Shown here piece by piece: positions 55,476-64,000 of a stretch of DNA of 64,000 bases. The notes under the pieces were generated by a model, which saw only the letters and a list, made by a program, of their open reading frames with translations, had not been told where the DNA came from and made no database searches. Numbering within the stretch: position 1 is the stretch's first letter; each line of letters starts with the position of its first letter. The position numbers were made by a program, and so were the translations under genes. Source of the DNA: Platerodrilus igneus (taxonomy: Eukaryota; Arthropoda; Insecta; Coleoptera; Lycidae); NCBI GenBank assembly GCA_036346225.1, contig JARFIW010000588.1, forward strand, positions 5,647,501 through 5,711,500, written 5' to 3'.

Positions 55476-56047
55476 CCTCCTGTTGGATTCAATAAATTCT
55501 AGAAAATCACTCTTCCTTACCTTTATTACGTGCATCGTTGCTTGGATTCTTCGTTTTCATCATAATGTACGTCACCCACTCGAAAGTTACTCCGGACCTT
55601 TGTCCTCTTCTGAGTTGCACAATGCTTTGATATCTTTGCTTGCGTATACTCAACAATTTTATTTTGCAATCGAGTTTGAGGCCATCTTGAACTCACTTCC
55701 TCTCTCCCTTTGAGCAATGACCCTAATGATTTGAGCTGTTTTACACGTGTTCACTTTCTGACTTTAGCACCTTCAACCGCTATTCCGGAACCTGCCTTTT
55801 CCGACCTTCCGATCACCCGCGTTTATCGTTGGCAATTGCTCCAACGAATTCATCAAGATTTCTGGTCCCGTTGGTCTAAGGAGTATTTGCATAGGCTCCA
55901 GCAACGATTCAAATGGTACCAAAGTCTCCTCCAGTTCTTTTGGATACCTTAGTGCTAATTAAAGTCGAGAAGGTTTCACCTCTTCGTTGGTCTCTTGGAC
56001 GTGTTGTAGCGATACATCCGGGAACTGATAGTGTCATTCACGTTGTC
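55476..56047 (+). pseudogene. BEL/Pao-2 integrase remnant and DUF5641-like C-terminus
   Basis: The N-terminal integrase segment includes RFHHNVRHPLESYSGPLSSS. The zinc-binding and catalytic core blocks are missing, so there is an internal deletion. The C-terminal domain reads LSNDPNDLSCFTRVHFLTLA, YRWQLLQRIHQDFWSRWSKE and YLHRLQQRFKWYQ, then PLRWSLGRVVAIHPGTDSVI, as in the DUF5641 end of Pao polyproteins. It is cut at 56047 by the 458-bp insertion and resumes at 56515. Confidence 0.83.
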
Positions 56048-56505
56048 TTTGAGTTTTAGCAAATGTGCTACATTAAATGCGTGAATGCAATATTCAAACT
56101 ATAAATACCTTCGATAGCAGGACCATATGCGTAACAACAACAATTAATATGATATAATGCGTAACAGAGACTTACCAATCGCTGTAGATTATCACTTCAT
56201 TCAACACGCAATAATATGGAACACAGGGAAACAGGAGTGATATTTGGTAATTGGAGTATTATACTATTACGTACGGTCACTAGTTATAACCACTGGTGAG
56301 TCTTTGTTATATAATTAAACATGTGATTGACACATCTCAACACATACGAAAATTTAAACACGTCGGTACAATTAGTAAGGTTCAACTAACTATAATTTTG
56401 AAAATGAATGAATTTGTAGATAAGAACCAGTTCTATGTTGTACAATATAGACTGGATTTACCATCATTTATTTAATAATAAATTAAATTACAATTGGCGC
56501 GAACA
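56048..56505. mobile_element. 458-bp insertion of unknown type with 9-bp TSD
   Basis: CACGTTGTC (His-Val-Val codons of the BEL C-terminus) is present on both sides (56039-56047 and 56506-56514), and the BEL reading resumes VNTAQGLLKRPIAKL after it. The insert starts TTTGAGTTTTAGCAA and ends GGCGCGAACA. I see no terminal inverted repeats, ORF or poly-A tail. A 9-bp duplication would suit a MULE-like or Merlin-like DNA element, but without TIRs this is open. Confidence 0.65.
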
Positions 56506-56725
56506 CACGTTGTCACCGTCAACACCGCTCAAGGCTTGCTGAAGCGCCCTATCGCTAAGCTCCATCTTTTACCTTGTTTGTAATTTGTGTTCTGTTCGCA
56601 TTAATTTTTTCTTTGTTTTTTTCGCACTAATTTATTTTTTCTTTTTGTTCGCTTTTTCTACATTTCTGTCATACCCTTGGTAATTAGTTTCCTTTCAAAA
56701 ATGCCTTGCATTTTAGTGGGCGGTA

Positions 56726-57201
56726 TGTTCCGGTTGTATTTGTAGTTAATTTACTGTCAGTTATAACATAATTATAGCATATGAATAATTAATAAAAATG
56801 CACAATAACCTTATCCAACCTATGATAATTGATTTTGTTACGTGTTTCAATAATCCTAATTTGCACGTGAGTACATTGTTAGCTTGCAGGTAAACTCACA
56901 TCCGCATTGTGGACAATAAATGTTATTAGATTTGTTGCGATTCAGCCTTCAAGGTACTCTGTGTTATTGATGTACCGCTAAAACTTAGTTAAAAGTGTGC
57001 CGTGCGTCGCAATAGTATTTTTGTTAGACATATACGAACTTCAATCACAAAGTCGACGTTTTTTACTACTAGTTTTTCAAACACCGCTAAATCCCATAAC
57101 TTAGGTAAGTACTTGAAGGTTTCCGCTATTTTTATTGTTTTCGTATACATGTCCACTGATTTCGCCATCTGTGGTTATTGAAGTTAACCGCCGCAGTAAC
57201 A
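56726..57201 (+). repeat. 3' LTR of BEL/Pao-2
   Basis: 476 bases, TGTTCCG...AGTAACA, preceded by a purine-rich TTTAGTGGGCGGTA and followed by the GTTAC duplication. Confidence 0.93.
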
Positions 57202-59102
57202 GTTACAAACTTTTGATATTTGGAAATTAAAATCAATGTAATCCTAAATAATAAATCATGCTTTACTTAAAACTAATTTACAACTAACAATATTGAAATA
57301 TCAGTTATTTGACATTAATACAATTCTTTACTCATATTTATTTTCTACTTTAGAAAAGTCAAATCATTCGTAGGAAACAGTTTATGAGAAGAACAGTTTT
57401 GCGTTCATACAATTATTATTATGTTCATTTTCCGTAGCCATCTTTTATAATTTAGAAATAAACTTGTTAAGCAATAGAAACGTTTGTATCGACACATGAA
57501 AAGTTCAAATCCATCTTTTTTTTAGGTAAGAGAATTTTTTTTAATAAAAACAAAATTTTTTAAATGTTATGTCAAATTGGCGAAATTGGAATGTCAGAAA
57601 AACTATGAGAAAAAGGTCCAATACCCCCAAACGATCCGCTTCTACAATTAAAAAATCGTTTCCACGTCATACGATTGGGTATATTCCGCAAAATAAATGT
57701 ACAAAACGTTATCACTTAAAAGGAAGCCGTTTGGGAGATATTTAAATTAAACCGATCGTACGGAGCCATCTTTAAAGAGCTCTAACTCCCTTAGCAAGCA
57801 TGTTTGGAACACAAGATTTACGTCAAATCGACATGAAATGAGCTCTTGAATTTGCAGGGTTTTTTTGTAGTAAAGAGCGTTTCTGGACACCTTGTATATT
57901 TTATATTATATACCTGATAGTTGTAACTGAATCTGACTGCATTCGATAACACTAAAACTATTAATAACATCGACATTATTTTGCGGTTCACTCATTCAAA
58001 CTTGGAGGGTACGTAAAGCAGCCGCGTCGCGTGTTGGGAGACAACTTTGGTAGTAGTGTTTATTTCGCTTTTAACCCATAACATTCTATTCTTAAATCTT
58101 TTGCATAATTGCTTGCTCAAACACGTTATTGGGTAAGAACAATTAAACGCTAATGAATTGTCACAAAAAGAAAAATGTTTACCTCTTAATCGTCTTTGAA
58201 TTAAACGTCCTTAATTTATGTACACAATTAGCGGCTAGATACAAACCTTATTCATAAAAACTATTGATCTTGAGAAGTGTTTCAATGTAAAGGTTATCAA
58301 ATTAAAATTTTAAGCGCATTAACACGTCGATTAAGGAGAAAGAATTAATTTTAATTGCAAATGGAAACACCGAGAGCTTCATTCAAATAAAAACAAAAAT
58401 TTTTTTTAAACTTTTTAATTCAGAAACAAATAAGAAGATAATCACAGCAATTCGTGCCGTAATTTTTTAACACTAACTTGTTTATCTTTCTCAGAGACTT
58501 TTAACCTCTAGGTTTCAAAATTTAATTTGACAATATTTACTCTTAAGCAGCATAAAATTAACTTTTAAATGAGCTCTTAACTCACCCTTTAATCTACATT
58601 ATTGTATAATTTACAATGGAAATCGCAGAGCAATTAGAAAACTTGAGAGGGTTAGTTAAAAGGGTAAATAAAACTAGAACCTTGTCAAATCATAAAACCA
58701 AATTAGTTGTTTGTCCGCAATTGTATATAATGCGACGCGCTTCAGGACACCTTCAAAACATTTTTATTCATTGTCCGATTTGACAAACTTTTTTTTGTTT
58801 GTACATTACGATTCCCTCTCTTTCTTAATTACTTATTAAAGTTCAATCCTGCAAATTTCTACACGTATAGATATAACAGCTCTATTGCTTACAGTTCATG
58901 ACTTCCTATAGCGTGTTGCGTCTTTTTTCATTTTATATAAAGATTATGGGATTTTGAATCCAGTACGGGTAGGTATTTTTTTCTTAAATCAATCAAGAAT
59001 GTTTACTTTGTCAGATCAAAATCAAGTGTCAAAGTACACCATTCATTTTAAACAATCTAATGCATCCTTTCACAGCCGGATGCAGTAATAGTTCCTATGT
59101 TT
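57202..59102. other. No gene; one dispersed repeat
   Basis: AT-rich sequence with the inverted repeat copy at 57655-57897. No ORF of note and no RNA gene are seen. Confidence 0.45.
57655..57897 (-). repeat. Dispersed repeat, copy 2 (GTGTCYAGAAACGCT family)
   Basis: The minus strand starts GTGTCCAGAAACGCTCTTTA and aligns with 32364-32580 through GAGCTCATTT, CGGTTTAATT, AGTGATAACGTTTTGTACA and GTGGAAACGATT. Confidence 0.6.
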
Positions 59103-59745
59103 TGTTACATGCCGAAAATAGGCTATGTATCATATTTAGATTAAGTATAAATACGTGACTAAATTCCCGCCAGTATTTCAAATAAACTTGTTAAATTTCC
59201 GTCATTTCGAACAGTTGCGTTTCCGCAAAAGAATGCGCAGGCGCGGAGTGATGGCGTAAGTGCGCGGTTTGGACAGGACATGAGATTATTAGCCAACGAG
59301 ACGACGAACGGTGAAGTTTGCCTGTGTCGTGTTTTTTCTTGTCTTTTCTCTTTCAGAATGTAGGTTTCTCTTTATCTCTACCTTCTATCGTTGCCTTCAC
59401 CTTATTCCTTCGTCCTGCCTACAAACAGAAGAAGAGGGAAGACACTAAATCTGGATTCAGCGAGGGCATAACGTAACCCACGCCCAAATGAGATACATGG
59501 AAATCAACATGGCCCTTGCGCAAGGATGACCGCGAAATCGTGAAGAGTTTCACATTTTTGGGTGAGTGCATTTTATCTTTTGTAGGGTGCATCTTCTATC
59601 ACTGTAAACATATTTGGTACGTGATACAATTTGACACGAAGTTATGTCGTAATATCTTTGTTGTGCAATAATGTGAACGTGAATAATATCAGTGTTGCCA
59701 ACTGTGGAAGTGGCTCTGAACACGCGCGGGCGTGGGGTTATAACA
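59103..59745 (+). repeat. Solo LTR of the Gypsy-1-type family
   Basis: It starts TGTTACATGCCGAAAATAGG and ends GTGGGGTTATAACA. Flanks GTTT and ATTT are a 4-bp duplication with one mismatch. Inside are CTCTTTCAGAATGTAGGTTT (59352-59371) and GGGTGAGTGC near 59560, conserved acceptor-like and donor-like sites. It has no coding region. Confidence 0.8.
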
Positions 59746-59879
59746 ATTTTCAAAAATATTGAATGCTACTTCAGAAAAAATAGTATGTGCACCTCGTAGT
59801 AAAAGCACATTTCCGGACTCTCAATTTGCATTGTCGTTCAGAAATGTATTGCTTTTAGTACTATAGATACACAATATAC

Positions 59880-60417
59880 TGTTACGAACTATTAGACAAC
59901 CCGTCAAACACACAAGTTGCGTAACCAGAAGTACATTCTACGGAAGTCTAGAACATTCGAGCAAACATCAGACTATGAATCATGTATTCAATTTTACGGT
60001 ATAAATAAGATCCGTGATGAATGTACATCAGTTAGTCTATATCCAAATGTCGTATATAAATCATATGGTGTATAGTTAGTTGGTGATTACGTTTTGAAAA
60101 TCCTAGAGTAAATATAAATTGGTGTTATATGAACGTGCATATTGTACAGCCAGGTTGTACATAAATAGACAACAGGGTAATAAATAAATTATATTAGTGT
60201 TAGTGTTGTAAAGAAGACTTATGGTTATGGATTTAGTTTAAGAAAATATTGGTGCTTGCAAATAGTATTAGTGTGATGGTACTTCATTGTTAATTGGACT
60301 GAAAAACATCTATAAATAAGGCATATACTGTTAATTAGACTTATGAACAGTGAGTAATAAAGACTTTTGTTATTAGTTGTTCTAAATTGACGAACGCGTT
60401 AACAGTACCCCGCTACA
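59880..60417 (+). repeat. 5' LTR of Gypsy-2 copy b
   Basis: 538 bases, TGTTACGAACTATTAG...CCCCGCTACA, with ATAATAAAG-like signals near its end. It is collinear with 26682-27220 on the other strand. Confidence 0.9.
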
Positions 60418-60418
60418 C

Positions 60419-60436
60419 TGGTGTCAGGCAGTGTTG
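60419..60436 (+). promoter_or_regulatory. Gypsy-2 primer-binding site (possible tRNA-Leu type)
   Basis: TGGTGTCAGGCAGTGTTG begins one base after the LTR. The first nine bases (TGGTGTCAG) are complementary to the CTGACACCA end of tRNA-Leu. The following bases match poorly. Confidence 0.5.
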
Positions 60437-60494
60437 AGCGTATAGTGATTAATTAAAAAAAACACAAGTCTAAAGACATTTGAGTAGTTTATAT

Positions 60495-61480
60495 ATGCCA
60501 GTAACAAGAAGCCAAAGTAAAATGGACGTAGAAATTTTAAGGTTTTTTAATCCGGTATGGAAGAGAGGTCGGCTAAACTTGAAGTGACACTTAGTGAAAG
60601 TGCCGAGAAAATGGAAGACAAGCTAAGTGAAAATGCTGCAAAAATGAAAGAAAAGTTGAATAAAAATACAGCCACGTTAGAACAAAGATGAATGAAAAGC
60701 TCTATTGCATTGAAAGAAGATTTCACTGAATAGGTAAAAACAGTTGAGCAAAAGTTGGACAGTAAATTGGTAAAAGTGGAAGAAGATGTGATGAGGTTGC
60801 AACAACAAATGATTTCACTAACAACGCAGTGACTTAAATTAGCAAACCAAGTTGTAAATCAGAAAATCCCAGCAATAAGAAGCATGGAAAGAAGTGAGTC
60901 AATACCGTCAAAATTTAGAGTGAAACCACCTACATTCAATGGTAAAACACCTTGGCCCACATATTTGAAACAATTTGAAGCTGCTGCAATAGCCATCGGT
61001 TGGTGCAATAAAGACAAGGCTATCTCCTTAATAGTGGCCCTACGGGGGGAAACTCTTAACATTTTGCAAACGATTCCCGGTCACCAACAGAATGATTACG
61101 GCCTCTTAACATCAAAGCTTGAGATGAGATATGGAGACACTCGCCTTCAACAGGTTTACCATGCACAAGTTAAGAACCGCTCGTAAAAGACTAATGAAAG
61201 TCTGCAAGAATTCGAAGCTGACATTGCCAGATTAGTTAGATTGGCATACCCAACATGATCAGATAGCTTCCTCGAACAACTGGCTGTTCAAATATTTGTG
61301 GATGGCGTTAAAGACGGCGGAATACAGCAAGCACTAAGATTAGCACGGCCAAAAATGTTAGATGACGCACTGGCTCATGCGCCTGAATTTAAAGCAGCTA
61401 AGCAGACATCACACAGGATGAGTCACAAAGTTCGGTCTGCCTTAGAACCTGTCAATCGCAGAACAGCATAGAAAAAATAA
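60495..61480 (+). pseudogene. gag: Gypsy-2 gag
   Basis: It starts MPVTRSQSKMDVEIL. A coiled-coil, charged repeat region (SESAEKMEDKLSENAAKMKE, about 60565-60830) with stops comes next. The capsid-like core is open from 60884 (FRVKPPTFNGKTPWPTYLKQ, GWCNKDKAISLIVALRGETL and LEMRYGDTRLQQVYHAQVKN). After a stop, LQEFEADIARLVRLAYPT and EQLAVQIFVDGVKDGGIQQA complete a typical gypsy Gag. Multiple stops are present. Confidence 0.82.
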
Positions 61481-61488
61481 TCAACCGT

Positions 61489-62213
61489 GTGGCAAACAAC
61501 CTGGAAAGACAAGGACTGAGGAGATGGGGTATACGATACTGTAGCTGCGATGAAGTTAGCCATATACAGAGATGCTGTACTCAACCAAACAAAAACACCC
61601 GGTTAAGTACCAGGAAAACTAAAGCAAGTCGACGTAAGGAGGCGAACGTCGACAGCAGAACGTACTGCCCAGGAGATTATTATCCGTGCTGCATCGTCAA
61701 TGAGAAGTTTGGAAAGCATTTATATCGATAGTAGAGTTAATGGTAGGGTTATCCGATTACTCCTGGATACAGGAAGCGACAGTGACTATTGTGTGACCAG
61801 ATTTGGTTGGTCGAGGAAAAGTGCTACCTGCATCGGTATGTCTTCGAACGGCAAGTGGTGAGAAATTTTCTACTTACGGAGAGACTGGCATAACGTTGGG
61901 AATTGAAGACAAACTAATTAATCATCGGGTGTTTGTAGCTAAAATTACAGAAGAAGTTATCTTGGGAATGGATCTCATGAGAGAATTTGGGTTTCATGTG
62001 AACATGAAAGAAAATGTGTTACGGATAGATGATGAGATTCCATTTGAAGGGACGAGTAACCAAACGATACAAGTTCGAATGTTTTGTGATATGAAAATAC
62101 CCGAGAAAACGGAAATGATCGTGATGAAACGCCCGGATGGTACGCTCCGGGAAGGACAAGTATGCATGATGGAAGCGACTGAATCGGAAATGGGTAGGAG
62201 GATTACTGAGTAG
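61489..62213 (+). pseudogene. Gypsy-2 aspartic protease
   Basis: The protease begins in text giving YIDSRVNGRVIRLLLDTGSD (DTGS motif at about 61766) and, after a frame change near 61800, continues with VCLRTASGEKFSTYGETGIT, VFVAKITEEVILGMDLMREF and NMKENVLRID, the usual C-terminal strand of gypsy proteases. It lacks a recognisable zinc knuckle just upstream, except for CSCDEVSHIQRCC near 61540-61575, a decayed CCHC. Confidence 0.8.
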
Positions 62214-62238
62214 AAGAACACTAGTAAAGTCTCGAAAT

Positions 62239-62650
62239 ATGATATCAGTAAGGGTATTAAACATTAATTTGCATACGGTGACCCCGAAGAAAGACATGAT
62301 TGTTGGAAGTTGCATTCTAGTATGCTATATTAAACGCTGTGTGGACGACACAAAGGATAAACCAGCCAACGGCTGCTCACAGAAATTGCTGGATATGTTA
62401 ATATCTTCGTGTCGAGGATTAAACGACAACCAACTGGGCATGGTAAAAGAACTGGTCGGACGATATCGAGGTGTGTTTGCATTGTATGATAGTGAAAAAG
62501 GAAGGACAAATGTTGTGCAACGTAACATTAATACTGGAGATAGGACAACATCCCAGGCGGCTTCCTTTGGGAAAACGTAAGAAAGCCGAACAAACTGATG
62601 ATACTTGGCAACCTGAAAGAATACAAGAAAGCAAGGAGAATGACGCCGAA
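62239..62650 (+). pseudogene. Gypsy-2 pre-RT region fused to pre-integrase linker (internal deletion)
   Basis: Text such as LLDMLISSCRGLNDNQLGMV, KELVGRYRGVFALYD and the reverse transcriptase entry motif HPRRLPLGKRKKAEQ is followed directly by DDTWQPERIQESKENDAEFG, which in copy a lies after RNase H (29235-29160). About 1 kb, covering all catalytic reverse transcriptase and RNase H motifs, is therefore missing. Confidence 0.82.
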
Positions 62651-63059
62651 TTTGGACGTATTATTGAGTGAAAAAGTAGAGGACAGCGATCAGTTTGGGA
62701 AGAAATTAGTATTTCAAGTAGGAGCCTGAAGGCATACTAGGCACAGTGGGACACATTAGTGATTAAAAATAAAATCTTCAAACGACGCCTGGAGTGTGAA
62801 GATGGCACTGAGAGACGACTTCAAGTGATAGTGCCGATAAGCAGAGTGCCGGAAGTGTTGCAGCACTTGCACGATGGTATTTCCAAAGGGCACTTTGGCG
62901 TGAAAAAAACTCTCGAAAGAGTGATAGAACGATTCCATTGGGGAAACTGCAAAGAAGATGTGAAAAAGTGGTGCCGGAAATGTGATCTGTGTGCTTTTGG
63001 AAATGGCCTGGTCACAAAACAGGAAGCCTCAATGAGACAGTATAACGTGGGGAATCCTT
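62651..63059 (+). pseudogene. Gypsy-2 integrase, N-terminal part
   Basis: The frame gives RLECEDGTERRLQVIVPISR, LHDGISKGHFGVKKTLERVI, CRKCDLCAFGNGLVTKQEAS and MRQYNVGNP, nearly the same as copy a. The HHCC residues are present. Stops at 62669 and 62738 interrupt the linker, and the frame is cut by the nested LTR at 63060. Confidence 0.88.
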
Positions 63060-63585
63060 TGTTACATGCCAAAATGGCATGTAGCATATTTTAGTTTTAG
63101 TTATAATTTATAAGGTAATTCCCGCGTTTTTTAAATTAATAACTTCCGTCGTCGCTGACAGTAGCGTCTGCGCAGAGTGAATGCGGGAATGCGCGAGTGT
63201 CAAAAACGGGGATTAAGTTACGAGCCCTCGACGACGCAACAACGACCTTAGTGTAGCATGACTTTTCTTTTTTAGGCATGTAGGTTCCTTCTATCTTTAC
63301 CTTCTATTGTGCCTCTACCTGGTGTTCCTCCATCCCCTACGAGCATAGAAGACACAGGAAGAACGGATGTAATCTGATTTAACGAGGCGTGAATTAAACC
63401 TATCCTGCAAAACATCGTGGTATCCCGAAAATGTAAGTACTTTGCTTTGATTTAAATTGTGCTTGCAAATTGACTTAAAAAGCGGTTGCATCACTTTTAA
63501 AACGCGTGCGGTATAAGTTACAATTTGCGGGAATTATATTGCGAGTATAACAAGTGCACAGTATAACGGTTGCCCGAGTGTAACA
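63060..63585 (+). repeat. Solo LTR of the Gypsy-1-type family nested in Gypsy-2 integrase
   Basis: It starts TGTTACATGCCAAAATGGCA and ends GCCCGAGTGTAACA. The left flank CCTT and right flank CATT are a 4-bp target duplication with one substitution: removing the LTR and one copy restores the register seen in copy a. The internal acceptor-like TTTTTTAGGCATGTAGG (63268-63285) and donor-like ATGTAAGTAC (63430-63440) are conserved with the sibling LTRs. Confidence 0.88.
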
Positions 63586-64000
63586 CATTTTGAGAGGGTG
63601 GCCATTGATATAGCTGGTCCGTTTCCTGAATCAGAAAAGGAAATAAATACATCTTGGTTGCAATGGATTATTTAACTAAATGGCCGGAGGCGTATGTTAT
63701 ACCTAACCAAGAAGCCGAGACTGTTGCAGATGTACTAGTGAGGGAGTTATTTTGTCGCTTTGGAGTTCCGTTTCACTCCGATCATATTCGAAACTTAGAA
63801 TTACCTTTTTTTCAGAACATCTGCAAGCATCTTGGAATCAGGAAGACTAGAACCACGTCACTTTATCCTCAATCGAATAGAGTGGTTGAAAGGATGAACA
63901 GAACGTTAGGAAAGTACCTAACCAAAATTGTCTCCGAACACCAACAAGACTGGGACCAATATTTACATTTGTTCTTACTGGCGTACCGATCTTCGGTACA
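63586..64000 (+). pseudogene. Gypsy-2 integrase core, continuing past the window
   Basis: It resumes ERVAIDIAGPFPESEKE with one base missing, then YLTKWPEAYVIPNQEAETVA, DVLVRELFCRFGVPFHSDHI, VVERMNRTLGKYLTKIVSEH and QQDWDQYLHLFLLAYRSSV at the edge. It has the first Asp, the second Asp region and the Glu of the DDE core. Confidence 0.88.

Larger units (their letters stand above)
49431..57201 (+). mobile_element. BEL/Pao element 2, complete with both LTRs and 5-bp TSD, carrying two nested insertions
   Basis: The LTRs (49431-49914 and 56726-57201) flank gag, protease, reverse transcriptase, RNase H and a C-terminal integrase region. GTTAC occurs directly outside both ends (49426-49430 and 57202-57206), the 5-bp duplication typical of BEL/Pao. 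The element is inactive: gag and protease contain stops, much of the integrase core is deleted, a Penelope-like element sits in RNase H and a 458-bp insertion sits in the last coding block. Confidence 0.93.
59880..64000 (+). mobile_element. Gypsy-2 copy b: 5' LTR, gag, protease, deleted RT, integrase with nested LTR; runs off the window
   Basis: The LTR (59880-60417) matches that of copy a. The order is then a primer-binding site, gag, protease, a fusion of the first reverse transcriptase residues straight to the linker before integrase (about 62575-62600), the integrase zinc-binding region, a solo LTR (63060-63585) and the integrase core to 64000. The reverse transcriptase palm and RNase H are deleted. 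The accessory macrodomain ORF, if present, would lie about 1 kb past the window end. Confidence 0.88.

Noticed and set aside
1..64000. CRISPR arrays, operons, phage or plasmid features
   Set aside because: No regularly spaced short repeats, no tightly packed ORFs with ribosome binding sites and no bacterial gene families. All evidence points to an insect nuclear genome.

Overview
This window looks like a piece of an insect nuclear genome, possibly a beetle, although that guess rests only on the mix of elements. It is AT-rich, has short spliced exons with GT-AG borders, and is packed with eukaryotic transposable elements in all states of decay. There are no operons, ribosome binding sites, phage or bacterial features.

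The only host gene I can support is a vanin-like (pantetheinase/biotinidase family) amidohydrolase on the minus strand. Four exons (32093-32209, 16969-17136, 16778-16920, 8535-8743) join in perfect phase and carry the catalytic Glu, Lys and Cys. Its two large introns (about 15 kb and 8 kb) are filled with transposons. The first (signal peptide) and last exons were not found.

Layout. 1-5697: minus-strand Gypsy element (Gypsy-1) with 5' LTR, primer-binding site, gag, protease and pol, running off the left edge. 6014-6953: Tc1/mariner-type remnants. 9189-10030: a Gypsy-like element reduced to gag and LTR tails. 13190-16415: a nearly full-length, stop-riddled LINE. 21240-24845: a second copy of that LINE family, split by another LINE with a 14-bp target duplication. 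25561-26069: solo LTR of the Gypsy-1 type. 26112-26477: hAT fragment. 26682-29880: the 3' half of a second Gypsy family (Gypsy-2) that carries a macrodomain plus CCCH zinc finger ORF where an env gene would sit. 33255-35884: a 2.6-kb Polinton/Maverick-like mini-element with long terminal inverted repeats and a perfect 6-bp target duplication. 36647-40917: BEL/Pao element 1. 43795-48190: third LINE copy with an internal tandem duplication, LINE tails, a solo LTR and a tRNA-derived SINE. 49431-57201: BEL/Pao element 2, complete with two LTRs and GTTAC target duplications, itself interrupted by a Penelope-like element and by a 458-bp insertion of unknown type. 59103-59745: solo LTR. 59880-64000: a second Gypsy-2 copy with 5' LTR, gag and protease, an internal deletion of reverse transcriptase, and a solo LTR nested in its integrase.

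The two most interesting items are the Gypsy-2 accessory ORF, an OARD1/TARG1-like ADP-ribose hydrolase fused to a CCCH finger, and the mini-Polinton with its unrecognised protein. The rest is ordinary transposon archaeology, with several insertions whose target duplications can be read directly.
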